DNA from: an uncultured Collinsella sp.
GTDB lineage: Bacteria > Actinomycetota > Coriobacteriia > Coriobacteriales > Coriobacteriaceae
NCBI GenBank assembly: GCA_900549135.1
Contig: URNI01000084.1
Span: 1 to 8,241 of the forward strand
Direction of reading: 5' to 3'
DNA: 8,241 bases
A model generated the notes under the pieces. It saw only the letters and a program-made list of their open reading frames with translations, was not told the origin of the DNA and ran no database searches. This document shows, piece after piece, positions 6,272 to 8,241 of the stretch. The position numbers were made by a program, and so were the translations under genes. Position 1 is the first letter of the stretch, and every line of letters starts with the position of its first letter.

Positions 6272-6277
6272 ATTATA
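6272..6277 (-). promoter_or_regulatory. Candidate -10 box for glf
   Basis: A perfect TATAAT reads on the minus strand at 6277-6272, giving a leader of roughly 70 nt before glf. No good -35 is seen at 16-18 bp; the best window overlaps the plus-strand -10 box. Confidence 0.4.
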
Positions 6278-6291
6278 GCGCTAATGCGTCC

Positions 6292-6297
6292 TATAAT
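6292..6297 (+). promoter_or_regulatory. Candidate -10 box for pta
   Basis: A perfect TATAAT at 6292-6297 would give a leader of about 120 nt before pta. The expected -35 window (about 6269-6274) overlaps the minus-strand -10 box and does not resemble TTGACA, so an activator or another element may be needed. Confidence 0.42.
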
Positions 6298-6350
6298 GAG
6301 CTTGCCACACAAGGAAAGCTCAAGCACCGCGGCGTACATTAACGTAAGGT

Positions 6351-6371
6351 AAACCTGCTAGCAGCGGGTTT
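6351..6371 (+). promoter_or_regulatory. Hairpin in the pta leader
   Basis: AAACCTGCT (6351-6359) pairs with AGCGGGTTT (6363-6371) over 9 positions with one U-G wobble around a 3-nt loop, followed by ATTC. It sits midway in the predicted pta leader and could affect message stability or act as a weak attenuator. A second tiny hairpin, AGCG-AAA-CGCT (6401-6411), lies just before the Shine-Dalgarno. Confidence 0.3.
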
Positions 6372-6424
6372 ATTCGTGAACAGCCGGGCGCCTGGAGCTT
6401 AGCGAAACGCTTGTAAGGAGTAAC

Positions 6425-7405
6425 ATGAGCGATTTCCTAAACCGTATGAAGTCTGCCGCCAAGGCCGACCTTAAGACGATCGTCCTGCCCGAGGGCGAGG
6501 ATCCGCGCACTATCGTCGCGGCCACCAAAATTATCGAGGAGGGCCTGGCAAAGATCGTCATCCTGGGCAACCCCGACGAGATCAACGTTCCCGGCGCTAC
6601 CGTCATCGACCCGCGCAATGCCGAGAAGCACGAGGAGTACGCGCAGAAGTTTGCCGAGCTCCGCGCCAAGAAGGGTGTCACCATCGAGCAGGCTCGCGCT
6701 CAGGTGATGGACGCCACCTACTTTGGCACCATGATGGTCAAGATGGGCGATGCCGACGGCCTGGTCTCCGGCGCCTGCCACTCCACCGCCGACACCCTGC
6801 GCCCCGCGCTGCAGATCCTCAAGACCGCCCCGGGCACCAAGCTGGTCTCGGCCTTCTTCGTGATGTGCACCGACACTCCGCAGTTCGGCACCGACGGTAC
6901 GCTGATCTTCGCCGACTGCGGCCTCAACATCAACCCGTCCTCCGACGAGCTCTCCGAGATCGCCATCGCCTCCGCTCACTCCTGGTCCACCTTCATGGGC
7001 AACGTTGAGCCGCACGTGGCCATGCTCTCCTACTCCACCATGGGCTCCGCCGGCGGCGAGGTCGCCAAGAAGGTCCAGGAGGCCGTGAAGTTCTGCAAGG
7101 AGAAGGCTCCCGAGCTCGCCATCGATGGCGACCTGCAGCTCGACGCCGCCATCGTCCCCACTGTCGCTCAGCTCAAAGCTCCCGGTTCCTCCGTTGCCGG
7201 TAAGGCCAACGTGCTCGTGTTCCCCGACCTCGAGGCAGGCAACATCGGCTACAAGCTGGTCCAGCGCTTCGCCGGCGCTGACGCCTACGGCCCCATCCTG
7301 CAGGGCATCGCCAAGCCGGTCAACGACCTGTCGCGCGGCTGCTCTGCCGACGACATCGTGGGTGTCGTGGCCATCACCGCCGTCCAGGCTCAGATGGCTG
7401 AGTAG
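6425..7405 (+). CDS. pta: Phosphate acetyltransferase (short form)
   Basis: Converts acetyl-CoA and phosphate to acetyl phosphate and CoA, the first step of the fermentative acetate route. At 326 residues it is the short, single-domain type without the N-terminal regulatory domains of E. coli Pta. Family blocks are TIVLPEGEDPRT (18-29), GLVSGACHSTADTLRPALQI (112-131), SYSTMGSAGG (202-211), DGDLQLDAAIVP (234-245), VFPDLEAGNIGYKLVQR (265-281) and GIAKPVNDLSRG (294-305), with the CoA/catalytic Ser-Arg pair at 303-304. AAGGAG (6415-6420), 4 nt before the ATG, fixes the start. Codon choice is strongly biased to GC-ending codons, which fits high expression. It is transcribed away from glf and toward ackA, with a large hairpin terminator after it. 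Confidence 0.95.
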   Translation: MSDFLNRMKSAAKADLKTIVLPEGEDPRTIVAATKIIEEGLAKIVILGNPDEINVPGATVIDPRNAEKHEEYAQKFAELRAKKGVTIEQARAQVMDATYFGTMMVKMGDADGLVSGACHSTADTLRPALQILKTAPGTKLVSAFFVMCTDTPQFGTDGTLIFADCGLNINPSSDELSEIAIASAHSWSTFMGNVEPHVAMLSYSTMGSAGGEVAKKVQEAVKFCKEKAPELAIDGDLQLDAAIVPTVAQLKAPGSSVAGKANVLVFPDLEAGNIGYKLVQRFAGADAYGPILQGIAKPVNDLSRGCSADDIVGVVAITAVQAQMAE

Positions 7406-7421
7406 CGGACATATCCCCGCC

Positions 7422-7552
7422 GAAGGCAGCGCAGGTTAACCCCTGAAAACGTCCTCGACCAATGAAACGCCCCCGTTCTGCTCCTTCGGAGCTACGAACG
7501 GGGGCGTTTCTGGTCTGCGGAGTGTTTTCAGGGGTTAACCTGCGCTGCCTTC
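7422..7552. repeat. Perfect 29-nt inverted repeat enclosing the pta terminator
   Basis: The left arm (7422-7450, GAAGGCAGCGCAGG then TTAACCCCTGAAAAC) and right arm (7524-7552) are exact reverse complements over all 29 positions. The left arm begins 16 nt after the pta stop. The 73-nt interior carries GACCA/TGGTC (7457-7461 with 7511-7515), a perfect 15-bp stem, and an innermost GCTCC-TTC-GGAGC. The whole 131 nt could fold into a single long hairpin on either strand. Confidence 0.9.
7464..7510 (+). terminator. Intrinsic terminator core after pta (possibly bidirectional)
   Basis: GAAACGCCCCCGTTC (7464-7478) and GAACGGGGGCGTTTC (7496-7510) form a perfect 15-bp stem, and its 17-nt loop itself contains GCTCC-TTC-GGAGC (7480-7492). 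The downstream T content is low on both strands (CGTTTC), so it may act through stem strength, or as a 3'-end stability structure as much as a classical terminator. Confidence 0.65.
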
Positions 7553-7700
7553 TACCGTCACGTGGCATTCAGGGCATCTGGGGTGGACGGCGGCTTGGCT
7601 ACGAGCTGGGGCTGAGGATCTGAATGGTCGGGTTCCGTTGCTGGAAGTGCAGGCGTTGCCGGCGATGGTCACTTTGGGACTGGAATTTCCGCCTGCTAGC

Positions 7701-7736
7701 AAAAAGGCCTCCGGAGCCGTTGCTCTGGAGGCCTTT
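7701..7736 (-). terminator. Intrinsic terminator after ackA
   Basis: Arms 7703-7717 and 7722-7736 (AAAGGCCTCC / GGAGGCCTTT, extended by GGAGC / GCTCT) pair at 15 positions with one imperfect pair around a 4-nt loop. Read on the minus strand the stem runs into TTTTT at 7705-7701, 22 bp after the ackA stop, as expected for a rho-independent terminator. Confidence 0.82.
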
Positions 7737-7758
7737 CGTTTACTTGCAAATGCGCGCG

Positions 7759-8241
7759 TTAGTTGTTCTTGGTCAGACGCTCGACGTCGTGGGCGATCAT
7801 GTATTCCTCGTCGGTGGGGATGACCATAACCGTGACGGAAGAGCCGGCGGCGCTGATGACCTGTGGGCCGTTGCCCACGGCCTCGCGGTTCTTATTGTTG
7901 TCGATGCGTACGCCCAGCCACTCAAAGCAGTCGCAGAAGGCCTTGCGGATCGACCAGTCGTTCTCGCCGATGCCGGCGGTAAAGGTGATGGTGTCCACGC
8001 CCGCCATGGAAGCGATCATGGAGCCAGCCTGCTGCATGGCCTTATAGGCGAACATATCGAAGGCGAGCAGGCAGCGCTCGTCGCCCTCGGAGGCGCGTGT
8101 ACGGATGTCGCGGGCGTCGTTGGAGATGCCCGAGATGGCAAGCAGACCAGACTGCTTGTTCATCATGTCATCGACTTCCTGGTAGCTGTAGCCGCCCTCG
8201 CGCTGCAGGTAGCACACGGTAGCCGGGTCGATGGAGCCGCA
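7759..8241 (-). CDS. ackA: Acetate kinase, C-terminal part (5' end beyond window)
   Basis: Converts acetyl phosphate and ADP to acetate and ATP, completing the acetate pathway with Pta. The visible 160 residues begin at CGSIDPATV, the family block equivalent to SGDIDP, and continue with SGLLAISGISNDARDI (31-46), the nucleotide-binding FTAGIGEN (87-94), WLGVRID (108-114) and PTDEEYMIAHD (142-152), whose glutamates include the expected Mg-binding residue. A full-length enzyme is about 400 residues, so roughly the first 240 lie outside the window; the frame is open to the edge. It converges on pta instead of sharing an operon with it and has its own terminator. Propionate or butyrate kinase relatives are possible, but the neighbouring pta favours acetate kinase. 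Confidence 0.93.
   Translation of the reverse strand, partial: CGSIDPATVCYLQREGGYSYQEVDDMMNKQSGLLAISGISNDARDIRTRASEGDERCLLAFDMFAYKAMQQAGSMIASMAGVDTITFTAGIGENDWSIRKAFCDCFEWLGVRIDNNKNREAVGNGPQVISAAGSSVTVMVIPTDEEYMIAHDVERLTKNN

Larger units (their letters stand above)
7406..7758. other. Convergent pta-ackA intergenic region
   Basis: The 353 bp between the two stops contain a 131-nt nested inverted-repeat structure near pta and a separate strong hairpin near ackA. Between them, about 7553-7700, I see no gene, promoter or repeat worth naming. An open frame at 7638-7823 runs through the ackA terminator into ackA and is rejected. Confidence 0.75.

Noticed and set aside
7422..7552. Invertible DNA switch or insertion sequence remnant bounded by the inverted repeats
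   Set aside because: No recombinase or transposase is present, there are no target-site duplications, and the interior is itself nearly symmetric, so inversion would change little.
7638..7823. Small plus-strand open frame before ackA
   Set aside because: It runs through the ackA terminator and antisense into ackA codons; no Shine-Dalgarno or motif.

Overview
The window is about 8.2 kb of G+C-rich bacterial DNA with dense coding and strong GC-ending codon preference. The gene set is an Fe-S 23S rRNA m5U methyltransferase, short-form Pta, AckA and a glf-linked glycosyltransferase. It suggests an anaerobic, acetate-forming Gram-positive, most like the Coriobacteriia (Collinsella type). That placement is an impression from protein flavour and composition, not an alignment result.

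Layout: (1) 1-1292 (+), most of an RlmD/TrmA-type rRNA methyltransferase whose 5' end lies outside the window. (2) 1400-2520 (+), a two-gene unit with a 4-nt ATGA overlap: a DJ-1/PfpI-family protein and a Maf nucleotide pyrophosphatase, with a candidate promoter before it and a hairpin terminator after it. (3) 2622-3623 (+), a P1-family (DmpA/S58-like) N-terminal-nucleophile peptidase. (4) 3624-3966, a 343-bp convergent intergenic region packed with inverted repeats, terminators and what looks like a vestigial mirror copy of a glycosyltransferase 3' end. (5) 6193-3967 (-), glf (UDP-galactopyranose mutase) overlapping a family 2 glycosyltransferase, a likely galactofuranose-glycan pair. (6) 6194-6424, a divergent control region with back-to-back TATAAT boxes. 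(7) 6425-7405 (+), pta. (8) 7406-7758, a second convergent intergenic region with a 131-nt nested hairpin and a separate terminator for ackA. (9) 8241-7759 (-), the C-terminal 160 residues of acetate kinase, running off the window.

Functionally, Pta and AckA convert acetyl-CoA to acetate with ATP formation, yet here they converge instead of forming an operon. Glf and the glycosyltransferase would make and use UDP-galactofuranose for a surface glycan. DJ-1, Maf and the rRNA methyltransferase are housekeeping or quality-control genes.

I found no defence system, mobile element, CRISPR array, tRNA or rRNA, and no convincing new multi-gene system. The most unusual signals are non-coding: long near-perfect inverted repeats (31 and 29 nt) that each wrap a terminator hairpin directly after a stop codon, and the inverted duplication of the glycosyltransferase tail with its terminator.
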